Counted from the stretch's first letter, positions 1 to 10,565 are shown. The stretch: DNA of 64,000 nucleotides from Perilla frutescens (GCA_026008535.1 BRKX01000014.1:6943001-7007000); one strand, 5' to 3'. Notes: generated by a model from the letters alone, not told the origin. Translations and numbers: made by a program.

Positions 1-276
1 TGGATGTAGCAGACATAGCATACAAAGGAAGCAAAGCAAAGTTGTAGTCTATGTACGTAGCAGCACGTCTGATAGCTTGCATGGACCACAATATATCTCA
101 CCGTTGATGTTATAGCTTAATCCTAGCCGTATATTTGTAACTAACTAGAATGTTCCAAGCTTAGCTTGTTGAGGTGTATAAATGTTGTATTTTGTACTCT
201 ACAATCTAGCTTTTGATAATCAATAAAAACAACAGATTTTCTTTGAAATATCATGTAATTTACTTAGATTTCATCA
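1..276 (+). repeat. Copia 5' LTR (partial)
   Basis: The sequence from base 1 aligns with 7354-7596 of the 3' LTR, for example the shared words GCAAAGCAAAGTTG and CTCACCGTTGATGTTATAG. The first ~62 bp of the LTR are missing at the window edge. The LTR ends near TTTCATCA, directly before the primer-binding site. It contains about 33 bp (around 221-253) absent from the 3' LTR. Confidence 0.85.
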
Positions 277-289
277 TGGGATCAAGATC
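277..289 (+). other. Copia primer-binding site
   Basis: TGGGATCAAGATC directly follows the LTR end and resembles the plant initiator tRNA-Met complement TGGTATCAGAGC with a few substitutions. Its position supports the assignment. Confidence 0.6.
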
Positions 290-315
290 TAGAGTTAATT
301 GATTGTGATTATGAT

Positions 316-1460
316 TTGCTCACGATTTCTTACCGTGTGATTGTTCTTATCTCAACTATTGGAATGACAAAAGGCAATCGAAAATTTTCATGGCGGAATG
401 CTCGCGATGAAGAGATTGGCTTTACCTTTGAACATGGTGATAGCAGCCACCAGCTTACTTTAAATCCACTTGAAATGCCGATGTTGCATTCAGATTCACA
501 TGAACACGGCGTTGGAAGAGATTCACATAACCGCGGTGGTGGAAAAGGTATGGAGCTTGATAACTATGCTCGAGCAAAAATTGCTAATAATAGATTGCTA
601 GCAAATTATGAATTATACATAACTCCTAATGAGCATCCTAGTATGCTATTGACAATTGATCTCTTCGATGGGGAGAATTTCCATAGTTTGTGTAAAGAAA
701 TTAAATGGAGGCTATTTACTAGAAACAAGCTAGGGTTTATTGATGGTAGTGTACGTGAACTTAGTAGTGATTCTACGGATCATATACAATGAATTAAGGT
801 TGATTATTTGGTTTTCAATTGGTTGAACAATTCTGTTGTGAAGAAATTATCAAGAGGATTACAGAATTTTGATACATCTAAACAATTATGAGATGAATTG
901 CATAAGAGATTTGGGAAAAAGAATGGTCCTAGGCTGTATAAGATTCGTAGGGAAATTGCTTCATACTCCCAACATACTTAGTATGTATTGATGTATTTCA
1001 ATAATTTGAGTGCTTTATGGGATGAATTGGCTTTATTAAGAACAGCCAGAAGTTGCAATTGTGAGGTTGCTAAAGATGTGAAGGCTGAGGTGGAAGAGGA
1101 ACAAATGATGCAATTTCTCATTGGCCTTATTGATGTTTATGAACCTATTAGACAACAAATTCTAATCTTAAGTCCATTGCCTACTGTGTGAGTCAGGCTT
1201 ATTCCATGGTCCTACAAGTTGAAGAGCAGATACAAGTATCCTCACATTATGCTGAAGGGCTATAGCAGAGTGCTCTATATGCAACACAAAAGATGGGATA
1301 CAAAAATGAATGTTTGAAGAAAAAACTCACAAATGAAGAAAAAATGAAGCTCAAGTGTGATCATTGTGACATGAATGGCCATGTGAAGAATTATTATTTT
1401 GAGGTTATAGGGATACCTGACTCGTATAAAAGGTTTAAGAAAGATAAAGGGAAATGAAGA
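316..1460 (+). pseudogene. copia gag (UBN2-type) with zinc knuckle, broken
   Basis: Capsid-like gag of a Ty1/copia element. A likely ATG lies at 364. Recognisable blocks in order are LGFIDGS (about 731-751), a degenerate W-motif block near 800-960, a segment with YFNNLSALWDELALL (about 991-1040), MQFLIGL (about 1108-1128), and CDHC...GH...Y near 1360-1395. The last block is a CCHC knuckle whose final Cys is replaced by Tyr. Stops occur at 790-792, 889-891, 979-981 and 1189-1191, among others, so no capsid can be made. The family role is RNA packaging in cytoplasmic particles. Confidence 0.8.
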
Positions 1461-1586
1461 GCAAATTGTAGAACTGATGACATACATGTTAGTCAGTTGC
1501 CTCAGAATATTCATACATAAGAGAAATCTATTCCTGACCTTGGGAGAGTGATTCAATCTAAAATAGCAAAACACTTTTCTAGTTAA

Positions 1587-2893
1587 ATGAATTATGGTAG
1601 AAAGTTTGAGAGCAATGCGGGTAATGAAAGTTTACAATCTGCCAATCTAGCAGAAGTTGGTCCTGGAGCAGATTCTATCAACTTCACTGGACATTATGCC
1701 TTTGGAATTTCAAGTGATATCAAGAAGGATGAATGGATCCTATACCCACGAGCTAGCAATCACATGTGCTACCGAGAATCTCTACTTATGAACTTCAAGA
1801 TAGTAAGAAGTCCTCTCAGAATCTTTCTACCTAATGGGAGTAGTCTCTTGGCTTTTATGACATGTGATGCTCAAATGACTCCTAAGATCAAGCTGCAAAA
1901 TGTGTTATATGCTTCAGAATTTACTCATAACCTCATTTAGTTGGACAACTGACCAGAGATCTGCAGAGTCGAGTGGTGTTCCTTGAAGCACACTGTCTTG
2001 TTCATAGAAATGATAATGATGCTATCTTGTGGATAGGGAGAATGAAAGGAACTCCATACATCTTCAAGCATGAGTTTCAATTCACTATTACTGTTAACAC
2101 AACTGTATTACCTACATTGTTAGATCTCCATGTTACATAAAGACATCCATCTATCAGCACCATGAAATATATGGACTGTCGATGTGTGAGGCCTTATGCA
2201 AAAGATAATGTAACTCACACGCTATCTTTCTTGACTATAATGTATGATTTTTCAAGGGTAACTTGGACTTTTCTATTCAGCAGTAAGATCAGATAATGAG
2301 AGTGAGTTTATAGGAAGACAAACTCAAGATATGTTAATATATTTTGGAATTGTGCATCAGAGAACCTGTGTGGATTTTCCTCAACAGAATGGGATGTTGT
2401 GAGGAAGCACATGCATCTTCTTCAAGTGGCTAAAGCATTGATGTTCCAGAGTAAATTACTTTCTTCCTTCTGGCCCTATTCCATTTTATTTGCCACTCAT
2501 TTAATTAACAGGATACCTTCTACAGTGTTATAATAGAAGACACCCTATAAGTTGTTGTTTGGCACACCAGCTTCTATTGAGGATATTAAGCCAGTTGGAT
2601 GTTTGGTTTATAAGGTAAACACTCTGCCTTCTAAAACTAAATTCTCCCCTAGAAGCTCTCAATGCATATTCCTAGGGCATGCATCTCATCACATGGGTTA
2701 TTTGCTCTATGATATTATCTCTCATAAGATTCGTATTGCTCGTGATGTTGAATTTCATACTAACTTGTTTCCTTTACAAGTTAATCATTTGAATCTATCT
2801 TTACCCTTTAAGACCTTTACTGATTCACATCAACAGGTGTCAGACACCCCCAGATCTTTCTCTTCTCGTTCTTCTTATTTTACCTGTACCTGA
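1587..2893 (+). pseudogene. copia protease and integrase, broken
   Basis: At about 1732-1770 the frame reads WILYPRASNHMC, where copia proteases have WIL-D-S-G-A-S-N-H-M. The catalytic Asp is gone (Tyr-Pro instead), so the protease is dead. After a stop at 1938-1940, integrase remnants continue in several frames to about 2530. The integrase C-terminal region follows at 2552-2893 (LFGTPASIEDIKPVGCLVY, then CIFLGHASHHMGYLLYD), a characteristic copia block. A catalytic DDE triad cannot be traced. The RT that should follow is separated by the insertion at 3145-4450. Confidence 0.8.
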
Positions 2894-3144
2894 GAATTTA
2901 TCTCATTTAGTTACTACTTCACCTCATCAGGTACAAATATCAATGTTCCCTCCACAAATTCTTCGGTTTTGATTTTTCCACTAATTGGTCCATGCAGGAG
3001 GAGTACTAGATGTTCCAAACCTCCTGCATACCTGAATGATTATATTTGTAATTTTGCTATTCATCCTGGTCTTACTCTTAGCAGTAGTAGTCTTACTCCA
3101 CCTACATTTTCTTACATCATTTCTTCTGCTATTACTCCTCATTA

Positions 3145-3518
3145 GAGCACCTCCAACAGTTAGAAATATCATGACATGGCAATTCACATATTCCTGCATT
3201 TGAGGTATTTACTATTGTAAGATGAGCAAGTTTGGTGAGAAAGCTTGGTGCGAGAAGTACTGCAGCTAGCTGGGAATTTTGTAGAAAATGAGAGTGGGAG
3301 AGAGAGAGCGTGTGTTACACAGATAGTGGAGAGAGAGCCGTGCACGTCACTTGCGTATGGAGGAAAGTGAGCACGGGCCCATGTCTACTGTTGCCATTAC
3401 TCCCATTACTTTATTTATTTTTTATTAATTTTATTATGGTTTCTTCTCGGTTTTTGATCCCCTTTGTGTAAGTATTATTATTATATTTAGATAGAATTGT
3501 ACATGGAGTTTGTGTGTG

Positions 3519-3558
<40 letters not shown>

Positions 3559-4450
3559 TATGAAGTGTGCGGCTATATGAAATCATTATTTTATAAGAGA
3601 CACTTTACAACTCTACTATACTTCTGCAAATTTCCTCCCCTTTTTAAGTTGTAGATTTTATTAATTTTTTGTCAAATTTCCTCCCCTTTTAAATATTTTT
3701 GTATATATTAGTTAGTGGTTGTATTTATTAGTTTGCTTTTGGAATTAGTTGGTGGTTATATTTATTAGTTTGCTTTTGTAATTGATTGGTTGGTATAGCT
3801 AGTAAAAAATTAGTAGCTCTCTCTCTCTCGAAAACAATTGAAGATTGTGAGAAGTTAATTGCTATAAATACATCATTGTTAACATTCATCTTTATTAGAA
3901 ATTTACAAATCTCCTTCAGCCACCAATGGATAAAGATACATTAACAGATTGGTTGAGTGCTTTCAACACTCGTCCCCAAAATTCCAACATGCGTCCCCAT
4001 AATTGAGCATTTGTGGGCACAATACGGCAACAATTAGTTGGTTTGAGCTGTATATTTTATTATTGTGTTCTTAATTTCAAGATGTATTGTGTTTTTTAAT
4101 ATTTTATTAATTATTGTTCACTAGTTTTGTGTTTAAGTATTTTTTCTATCTATTAGCATTGTATGAAATTATTATTTTATGAAATTATATTATAAATTAA
4201 ATTATCTCTCTATATACATATTAATTAAAATATCATGAATAATATTTAGTACTATATAAATAAATCACAAAATAAATGAGTATATATATAAAATATGGAA
4301 TGATTGGATAGTGAGACCCATAAAAAGTTACTTTTGAGATAGTATTGTTGGGGAGGAATATGTTTAGAGGAAGTAGGTATTTAACTTTTGAGGTGACGCT
4401 GATGTGGCAGTAAAATACCTGAAAATGGGGAAGCACCACTGGAGATGCTC
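3145..4450. mobile_element. PIF/Harbinger-like non-autonomous DNA transposon in the copia element
   Basis: The left end is GAGCACCTCCAACAGT and the right end ACTGGAGATGCTC, which are imperfect terminal inverted repeats of the GAGCATCTCCA type common in plant Harbinger/Tourist elements. It is flanked by the trinucleotide TTA at 3142-3144 and 4451-4453, the expected 3-bp target duplication. The 1306-bp interior is AT-rich with a GA-rich stretch near 3290-3345 and an (AT)16 tract. No transposase frame is visible. It sits between the integrase and RT parts of the copia element and so is younger. Confidence 0.75.
3521..3552. repeat. (AT)16 microsatellite
   Basis: Uninterrupted AT dinucleotide tract inside the Harbinger-like element. 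Confidence 0.95.
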
Positions 4451-4493
4451 TTACACTGCTTTTCTACTCAGTATTCAATCAACTCTAGAGCTT

Positions 4494-4845
4494 ACTTCTT
4501 AGAAGGAAGCTTGTAAGCATCCAGAATGGGTTGCTGCCATGGATATGGAGTTGACTATTTTAGAAGACAATCATACCTAAGAGGTTATGCAATTACCTCC
4601 AGAGAAACATACTATTGGGTGTAAATGGGTTTACAAGGTTAAATTGAAGTTTCATGGCATTATAGAACGCTATAAGGCTAGGCTAGTTGCTAAAGGATAC
4701 AATCAAGAGTTTGGTGTTTATTATCATGAGGTCTTTGCACCTATTGCTAAGCTAATAATTGTTCGGTTATTTCTTTCTTTGGCCACTCAGTTCAATTGGT
4801 TTCCGCATCAATTGTGCTTTCATTGCATATTTAAAGCAAAAATAG
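4494..4845 (+). pseudogene. copia reverse transcriptase, N-terminal part
   Basis: The frame reads HPEWVAAMDMELTILEDN followed by a stop where a Trp is usual. It continues as IGCKWVYKVKLKFHG...RYKARLVAKGYNQ (about 4614-4705) and FAPIAKL, the standard opening of copia RT (RVT_2). The LH-DVNNAFLHG block is damaged by a small deletion near 4812. The frame then runs into foreign DNA at about 4846. The catalytic part of the same RT resumes at about 6150. Confidence 0.85.
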
Positions 4846-6150
4846 TGAATATGGACAAGAGAAATTGAATGGGTGTTTAATTAAGCTTTTGGACTTAATT
4901 AAATACTTAATAGAAGCCTAACGGATCAGATTAAGTTATCAAAACCAAAAGAAATCCGAAGCTTAACTCGAAGCAGTGGTGGGTTGACCCGGGAGAGCTT
5001 AGTTGACTCGACCTAGTATAATTTATGAAGGAGTGGGTCGATCTGGCTCAACCGGCCTGGGTCGACCCTGTGCAAAAATAGGGTTTTGGGTCGACCCAGA
5101 TGTGACAGATCCGTGGGAACTTGATTTTCTCACTCCAATTTATGATTTCTAACCTACATATAAAAGTCTCCATTTTGATACACGAGCCAGACAGTACTTA
5201 CACATTGGAAAAGAGGAGAGACGCCTAACATACGTTCAAAGAGAGAAGAAAGATGAAGAAGTTGTCATCTACTCAATAGGAGACGTTGAGGTTGTTAGAG
5301 ATGAAGTACCATTGTAAAGAAGACGGAGTCATCGAATTACATCTTGTTCTTCGATTTTCTTTATTTCTTCTATCATGAATACTAAAACTCTGATGTCATT
5401 TATTTACTTTATCATGTTTAGCTAATTCTGTAGCTAGGTTTTAGGGATTGGAACCTATGGATTTTTATATATGATTTGATTACTTTTTCTTCATGCTATC
5501 TCTCGGAGTTTGATTTCTATGATTTATTTTATATCTTGTATGGATGCTTGATCACCATTTATGCATGTTAGTCATTAATTTGAAACACTTACCAGAGAAG
5601 GATTAATGATAGAAATATAGAAATCAGATTATGTGTGCTTGGAAGGACCAACCAAGTGAACTAGTATCACATAGGGTTGGATAGATCTTCGAGAACTTGA
5701 TTAGGAGTAATAACATGTGTGAAGAACCGACCGCAGTGAAGTGCATGCTCATTATGTCTATGTTATGGTATATGCCTTAAACAACAGCCTGATAACAATC
5801 TAGTGATCCCCCACCATTAATAGATTAAAGACAGATAATTAGTTGGGTTGAGAGAATCAATAAATATAGTAAAATGATATAGTAAATCCTTGTTCCCTAA
5901 AACCTAGTGTTTTTCACCTATTTGGTTTATTTTAGTATTTCTTTGTTTTGTGTTTTTATTTTATGCTTGTTATTTTTATTTCTCTTTATTTGAGTGTTTC
6001 GAGTCTATATATTAATTAGGTGCTTGTGTTTAAGAACGAGTAAATACGGTTTTTGTGGGATACGATACTCTTGCTCACATAGGTATTACAATAACACTGT
6101 GCACTTGCGGTACGATTTATTTATTAATAAATAGCGTGTCATTGTACTCT
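4846..6150. mobile_element. Unclassified insertion splitting the copia RT
   Basis: RT coding stops at about 4845 and resumes at about 6150 with CRFVKSLYGLKQ, so roughly 1.3 kb has been inserted. No coding region is visible. Features are five GTCGAC/GTTGAC-type words between 4980 and 5105 (two are the palindrome GGGTCGACCC) and, near the right end, TGTGGGATACGATAC...GTGCACTTGCGGTACG, which resembles the untranslated leader of plant Ty3/gypsy (Tat/Athila-like) elements. Terminal repeats and a target duplication could not be identified, so the borders are approximate and the class is open. Confidence 0.5.
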
Positions 6151-7279
6151 AGGTAGCACTAGGGATCTTTGCAGGTTTGTTAAGAGCTTATATGGCTTGA
6201 AACAAGCCTCACGGGAATGGAATTTGGAATTTTGTAAGTTGTTATTTTCTCTCAACTTTGTTAAGTCAGAATCTGATCACTACATGTTTACCAAATGAGT
6301 AGAAGATTGCTTTATGGCTTTACTAGTTTATGTTGATGATATTTTACTCTTGGGGTCCTCCTTAGATATTATTATTCAAGTCAAGGATGAGTTACATAAT
6401 ACATTTACTCTCAAAGATTTAGGGGAGGCTAAATACTTCTTGGGAATGGAAATAGCTCGCTTATCCAATGGTACATTCTTATGCCAATGCAAGTATATTT
6501 TAGATTTGATAGAATCTATTGGCCTCATGGGTTGCAAGCCAACTGCTACACCTTTACCACCCGGCTTGTCTTTGAATCAACAATGAGACTCTCTAACCAA
6601 TGTTGCATCTTATAGACAGATTGTAGGCAAGTTGTTGTACTTAAACCTCACAAGTCCTCATATTTTATATATTGTTCAACAGCTAAGTCAATTTCTTAAT
6701 CATCCTACGGTTGATCATTGGAGTGTAGCCACACATGTTGTAAGATATTTGAAAGGTTGTCCATCTCTTGGTTTGTATTGTAGTGTTAGTTCTCAATTTG
6801 ATCTCCAAGCATTTTGCGATGCAGATTGGGGATCTTGCCTTGATACACATAGATCATTGACAGGCTATTGCATATTTCTTGGAAATAACCTCATTTCTTG
6901 GAAATGCAAGAAGCAATCGACAGTGTCCCTTTCTTCAGCTGAGGCTGAATACAGAAGTCTCAGTTTTACAGTTAGAGAGTTTCTTTAGCTATCTTATATG
7001 CTTGATGTCTTGTGCATCCCATATTCTAAGCCTATCACAGTGTACTCTGATAACAAAATTGTCATCCAAATCACCAAACACCAAGTATTTCATGAGCGTA
7101 CCAAACACTTGGATTTAGACTGCCATTTCTCACGTCTATACTTTAAGAATGGCTTTATTATTCCTTTATTTGTTTCTACCTTGGCTCAACTTGCAAATTT
7201 GTTTACCAAGTCATTACCTGGGCCTCGGTTCCGTGAATTGCTCTCCAAACTGCACCTTGGTGACCTACACCAAGCTTAG
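6150..7279 (+). pseudogene. copia reverse transcriptase C-terminal part and RNase H
   Basis: The segment starts CRFVKSLYGLKQASREW. The RT active site is intact as LLVYVDDILLLG (about 6320-6355), followed by FTLKDLGEAKYFLGMEIAR. RNase H blocks are FCDADWGSC (about 6814-6840), WKCKKQSTVSLSSAEAEYRSL (6899-6961) and VYSDNK (7041-7058). Stops at 6295-6297, 6584-6586 and 6986-6988 and frame changes break it. It ends naturally at a TAG (7277-7279), just before the PPT, so the copia pol 3' end is complete. Confidence 0.88.
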
Positions 7280-7280
7280 T

Positions 7281-7291
7281 TTGCGAGGGGA
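7281..7291 (+). other. Copia polypurine tract
   Basis: TTGCGAGGGGA lies immediately before the 3' LTR start, the expected place for the second-strand primer. Confidence 0.75.
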
Positions 7292-7596
7292 TGTTGTAGT
7301 GTGAACTACGCATGCATGCATGCAATAATGCATACATGATACAATAAAGTCATTGTGGATGTAGCAAACATAACATACAAAGGAAGCAAAGCAAAGTTGC
7401 AATCTGTGTACGTGGCAGCACGTCTGGTAGCTTGCATGGACCACAACACATCTCACCGTTGATGTTATAGCTTAATCCTAGTTGTATATTTGTAACTAAC
7501 TAGATTGCTCTGAGCTTAGCTATTGAGGTGTATAAATGTTGTATTTTTTACTCTACAATCTAGTTTTTGATAATGCAATTTACTTAGATTTTACCA
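7292..7596 (+). repeat. Copia 3' LTR
   Basis: Begins TGTTGTAGTG and ends TTACCA (TG...CA). From 7354 on it matches the partial 5' LTR at window start, with substitutions and a ~33-bp deletion. The tract CGCATGCATGCATGC lies at 7310-7324. It abuts an inverted-repeat element at 7597. Confidence 0.85.
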
Positions 7597-7910
7597 GTAT
7601 TCCCTATTGCACACTCGATTTTTTAGTTTTTTTTTTAATTTTTTCATCAATTTCTTATGTTTTAGTTTCATTTTACACTCATTATTTAGAATTCATCATA
7701 CCCAATTAGAATACATTATAATATTTTTGTATTTCATTTTCAATTTTTAGTTATTAATTGATTATTTGAAAAATTAAATACTAAATAATTATATTAAACT
7801 CTATTTGGATAGGATGAACCCTAAATAACAAGTGTAATTAAAATTAAACCAAAACATAATAAATTAAAATAAAAAATTGAAAAAAAAAAATAGTGTACCA
7901 TAGGAAATAC
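7597..7910. mobile_element. MITE-like inverted-repeat element
   Basis: The left end GTATTCCCTATTGCACAC pairs with the complement of the right end (GTATTTCCTATGGTACAC read on the minus strand). Further in, the arms still match: CATTTTACACTCATTATTTAG on the left against CTAAATAACAAGTGTAATT on the right. The ~314-bp palindromic, AT-rich, non-coding structure is typical of foldback or MITE elements. The superfamily is not determined. Confidence 0.55.
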
Positions 7911-8298
7911 AACACCAAATGTGCAATGGTCGATTTCATATGGAAAAAAATGAACTAATACTGCAAAAATGGTACCAACTAATTCAACTACTCGTTTCCA
8001 TATTTTTTTGACCTTAGTGGTATTTTTAGTGTTTGGTGTGTAAACCTAAAAATAGGCTTTTTATTGTATTTTTAGTATTTTTCTTATTATATTTTAGTGC
8101 TAACTTTTTTAATGCTTTTGTTATTGTATTTTGGTACTAATTATTTTAGCACGAAAATAACATGCCGCTTTTCACATTTACATGTAAAGTGCAGTCTCTA
8201 TTATAACCGGTCCTATATATATTCACAACACGATTCATTTCTTTTTCAATAGATTTATATGGATGATATTATTAGAATACGAGACAAAGCACTATCAT
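7911..8298. other. AT-rich intergenic stretch, no gene seen
   Basis: No coding frame, RNA gene or clear repeat boundary. The part next to 8299 is the 3' flank of the minus-strand gene. Confidence 0.6.
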
Positions 8299-8619
8299 CT
8301 ACGGAGGATGTCCGTTAATATTGGTATTGAAGTAAACGGCATAGATCAACAGTAGAAATGCAGAAGACAGCCACATGATTGCTGAGAGTCTGAAAACTCT
8401 TGCCGCCTTAGTTTCTCTCTCTAGAAACACGGCGCTGAAGGAGCAGGTGAAGGCAAACAAAATCGACACGGCAAATGCATGATCGGTGCATAAAAGATCG
8501 CCGGAGATCTTGGTCGCCGGGAAGAAAGGTAGAAAAGCTGCGGCGGTGGATGATAGCATGAGAAGGGCTGGTGATATCCAAACATCATCTACTGTTGCGG
8601 AATGGTAGCCCTTCGCCAT
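8299..8619 (-). CDS. Small hypothetical membrane protein (106 aa)
   Basis: A single-exon frame starting ATGGCGAAGGG at 8619 and ending at TAG (8299-8301). I do not recognise the family. The product has three hydrophobic stretches at about residues 14-33, 47-66 and 78-97, separated by short charged loops (ERETKAAR before the third), which suggests a small multi-pass membrane protein. Base composition is markedly more GC-rich than the flanks, and a good TATA box lies about 155 bp upstream, so I take it as a real host gene and not a chance frame. A second small multi-pass protein of similar style is encoded at 31021-31527. The resemblance is weak and was judged by eye. Confidence 0.6.
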   Translation of the reverse strand: MAKGYHSATVDDVWISPALLMLSSTAAAFLPFFPATKISGDLLCTDHAFAVSILFAFTCSFSAVFLERETKAARVFRLSAIMWLSSAFLLLIYAVYFNTNINGHPP

Positions 8620-8978
8620 TAGTAGAAAATTGGGAATTAAGAAAATATTTAATTAGCTGAATGTGAATTTGATGTGTTATTGGCGCGAATTGTTCTTGGT
8701 AAATTTAATTGGCAAAACAAGGGAGACGAGAGCAGTTGTCCCGACCTCCTAATCACATGCGTTTCGATTGACAATTTATATATAAAACCAAGGCGGCCAA
8801 ATAGAATATAAAAAAATCAACAGTAAAAGTTATTTAATGGTATAAGTAATGCGTTACGTTATTATTAAGAATTACTTATTGTATCTTCTATATATATATA
8901 TATATATATAAAGAATTATCCTAATTAACTAAAGGGTTAATGACCTTAAAAATCATGAATTCTGAACATAGTTACAAA
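8620..8978. other. Promoter side of the 8299 gene, then left edge of the Helitron array
   Basis: Holds the upstream region of the minus-strand gene, an (AT) tract at 8890-8910 and the left 48 bp of an inverted-repeat element (from 8931). No coding frame. Confidence 0.5.
8774..8784 (-). promoter_or_regulatory. TATA box of the 8299-8619 gene
   Basis: On the minus strand the sequence reads TATATATAAAT, about 155 bp upstream of the ATG, leaving room for a 5' untranslated leader of roughly 120 bp. Confidence 0.5.
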
Positions 8979-9342
8979 TTTAACATGTATGTTATTCAAT
9001 ATTCTCAAATTTTTGTAAAATAAATTCAATTGTCCTCCAATTCAACCGATAATTTGCTCATATATATCTTCGAGTCTACTGTGACTCGACCATTAATGTT
9101 TGAAAAAGGATGTGAAAGTGGCTGAATTTCACACTCTCATCAATGGAAAAAAATTAGGGACTATAAAATTCGACCGCACCGACATTTTTTTTCGAAAATT
9201 TGATGGGTTTGAAGAGACTAGTAACTTGATGGTTGGATTGGAGGTCAATTTATTTTACAAAAATTTAGAGAGGTTGAATAACACTCAAATTAAAAAGTAC
9301 GTTTTAATTGCTTACTTTTAAAGTTATAAAGTTAACCCTTAA
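8931..9342. mobile_element. MITE-like element, complete copy
   Basis: Left end AAAGGGTTAATGACCTTAAAAA and right end TTTTAAAGTTATAAAGTTAACCCTT form imperfect terminal inverted repeats (shared AAGGGTTAA). The interior contains a 73-codon frame at 9100-9321 without an ATG start, which I do not consider a gene. Truncated copies lacking the first 48 bp occur at 14460-14823 and 16808-17170, as parts of the tandem array. Only this outermost copy is complete. Confidence 0.5.
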
Positions 9343-9569
9343 ATAAATTAATAAAATTAAGTTTCTAAATAATTAGAATTAAATATTATTGGATGTAAAC
9401 ATGAAAGTTTTAAATACAAGAGGGTGAAAAGAATTATCACAATTAACTTATTTGTTGATGTTTACGTGAAAAGAAATATGTGGGGCGGCGTGAGGTTAGT
9501 TTTTTTTTTAGTCACACACGTTATCTGTGGTATCGAAAATATTCAAACTTATGATCTTTGATCTCTAAA

Positions 9570-9605
9570 TTAGTATTGTACCCGTGCGATGTACGAAGAG
9601 TGGGG
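9570..9605 (-). other. Helitron 3' terminal hairpin and CTAA end
   Basis: On the minus strand the 7-bp inverted repeat TGTACCC / GGGTACA with a 19-nt loop is followed after a few bases by ATACTAA and then T. This is the classical Helitron terminator arrangement. The same structure is at 15051-15086. In copy 3 the hairpin is cut by gypsy element A (17402-17437). Confidence 0.7.
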
Positions 9606-9660
9606 TACACATTTAAAATTTTATTAAAATATGATCACAATAAAAAAAATATTGCTTCAA

Positions 9661-10336
9661 TTATCGTACTGAAACAAAACTCATGCATAGTGTAAAATAT
9701 AAATCATGAATTGAAGTATAATTTACATCTTCAATATAAATCATGAATTGGTACGTAGGATATCCATTACATTGTATTTCTCGGGGTTCAGAGTGCTTTT
9801 CAACTTTTCCAATAATGTCTGTTATAATAAAAAAATTATATATATTAGTAAAACAAAAACATATAAACAATATAAACTGAAATTTTAATATTAAGTGTAG
9901 TTAATACCAAAAAGCAAACCCTCATCAAATGGACCAACTCTTGTAAAGATGTGAAATCTCAAAATTGGAACATGTAGTGTGGAAAACCTTCATCCACGAT
10001 GGGGATAACTTTCGTATAGGAAGAAGAGATGAATTTGAACAAATGTTGGGTTGTTCTATATTTCATCCTATTATCTTGTATATCGAAAAATTGAAAAGCG
10101 TATAAACCGCCTTCCACAAATTCAATATTAAACTGCTCGAGGTCTGACTTCCTCATGGTACCGTGTATATGGTCACCGATACGATCATGGAGAATTATCT
10201 CGAGAGTTGGTTTAGCATGCGATCTTCCATACGGTGGTTGTTCGTACATACGAACAACCCTAAGTTTCAATATCAATTCATATATGGAATGGCCGGTTTC
10301 CGTAACCCTCTCAACTAAACTGAAAAATGGAGACAT
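9661..10336 (-). pseudogene. DUF223 / RPA-like OB-fold gene in Helitron copy 1
   Basis: The ATG at 10336 opens a 125-codon frame with an RPA70-like OB fold: LEIILHDRIGDHIHGTMRK (about residues 45-63), FVEGGLYAFQFFDI and YRTTQHLFKFI. This pattern is typical of the DUF223 single-strand-binding proteins carried by plant Helitrons. A TGA at 9959-9961 ends it where the family continues. The same frame stays open beyond the TGA (FTSLQELVHLM), and a second exon (DIIGKVEKHSEPREIQ, near 9790-9812) follows an AACAG acceptor at about 9813. The TGA is present in all three copies, so the gene was broken before the array formed. The family role is ssDNA binding, probably during transposition. Confidence 0.7.
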
Positions 10337-10565
10337 GAAGTTATGATTTGGAATGAATTAATTTCTTGTAAAATGCAATAGAGCATTTGATTTGTATGCG
10401 TAGCATACGGATCTATTTATAAAATTGTACGACAAAAAATATTTATGGTATGAATTGAATTTTTTGATGAATTGGATTTGTTCTATTATATATGGTTTAT
10501 ATATGTACACAAATCTCTAAAATATATGTGATAATATATCTTTAATGTGTGAAAATTAATGAGGA

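Larger units (their letters stand above)
1..7596 (+). mobile_element. Ty1/copia LTR retrotransposon, decayed, 5' end cut by window
   Basis: The domain order on the plus strand is gag, zinc knuckle, protease, integrase, RT and RNase H, with integrase before RT, which is the copia order. A tRNA-Met-like primer site follows the 5' LTR and a purine tract precedes a 3' LTR beginning TGTTGTAGT. The coding region has many stops and frameshifts, and two later insertions split it (3145-4450 and about 4846-6150). The two LTRs differ at many positions and the 3' LTR lacks about 33 bp near its end, so the element is old. The first part of the 5' LTR lies outside the window, so its 5' target duplication cannot be seen. 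Confidence 0.9.

Noticed and set aside
9100..9321. 73-codon frame repeated at 14581-14802 as a possible gene
   Set aside because: It begins at TTG, lies inside a MITE-like element, is broken by a stop in the third copy (about 17042), and has no recognisable domain. Its repetition is due to the array.
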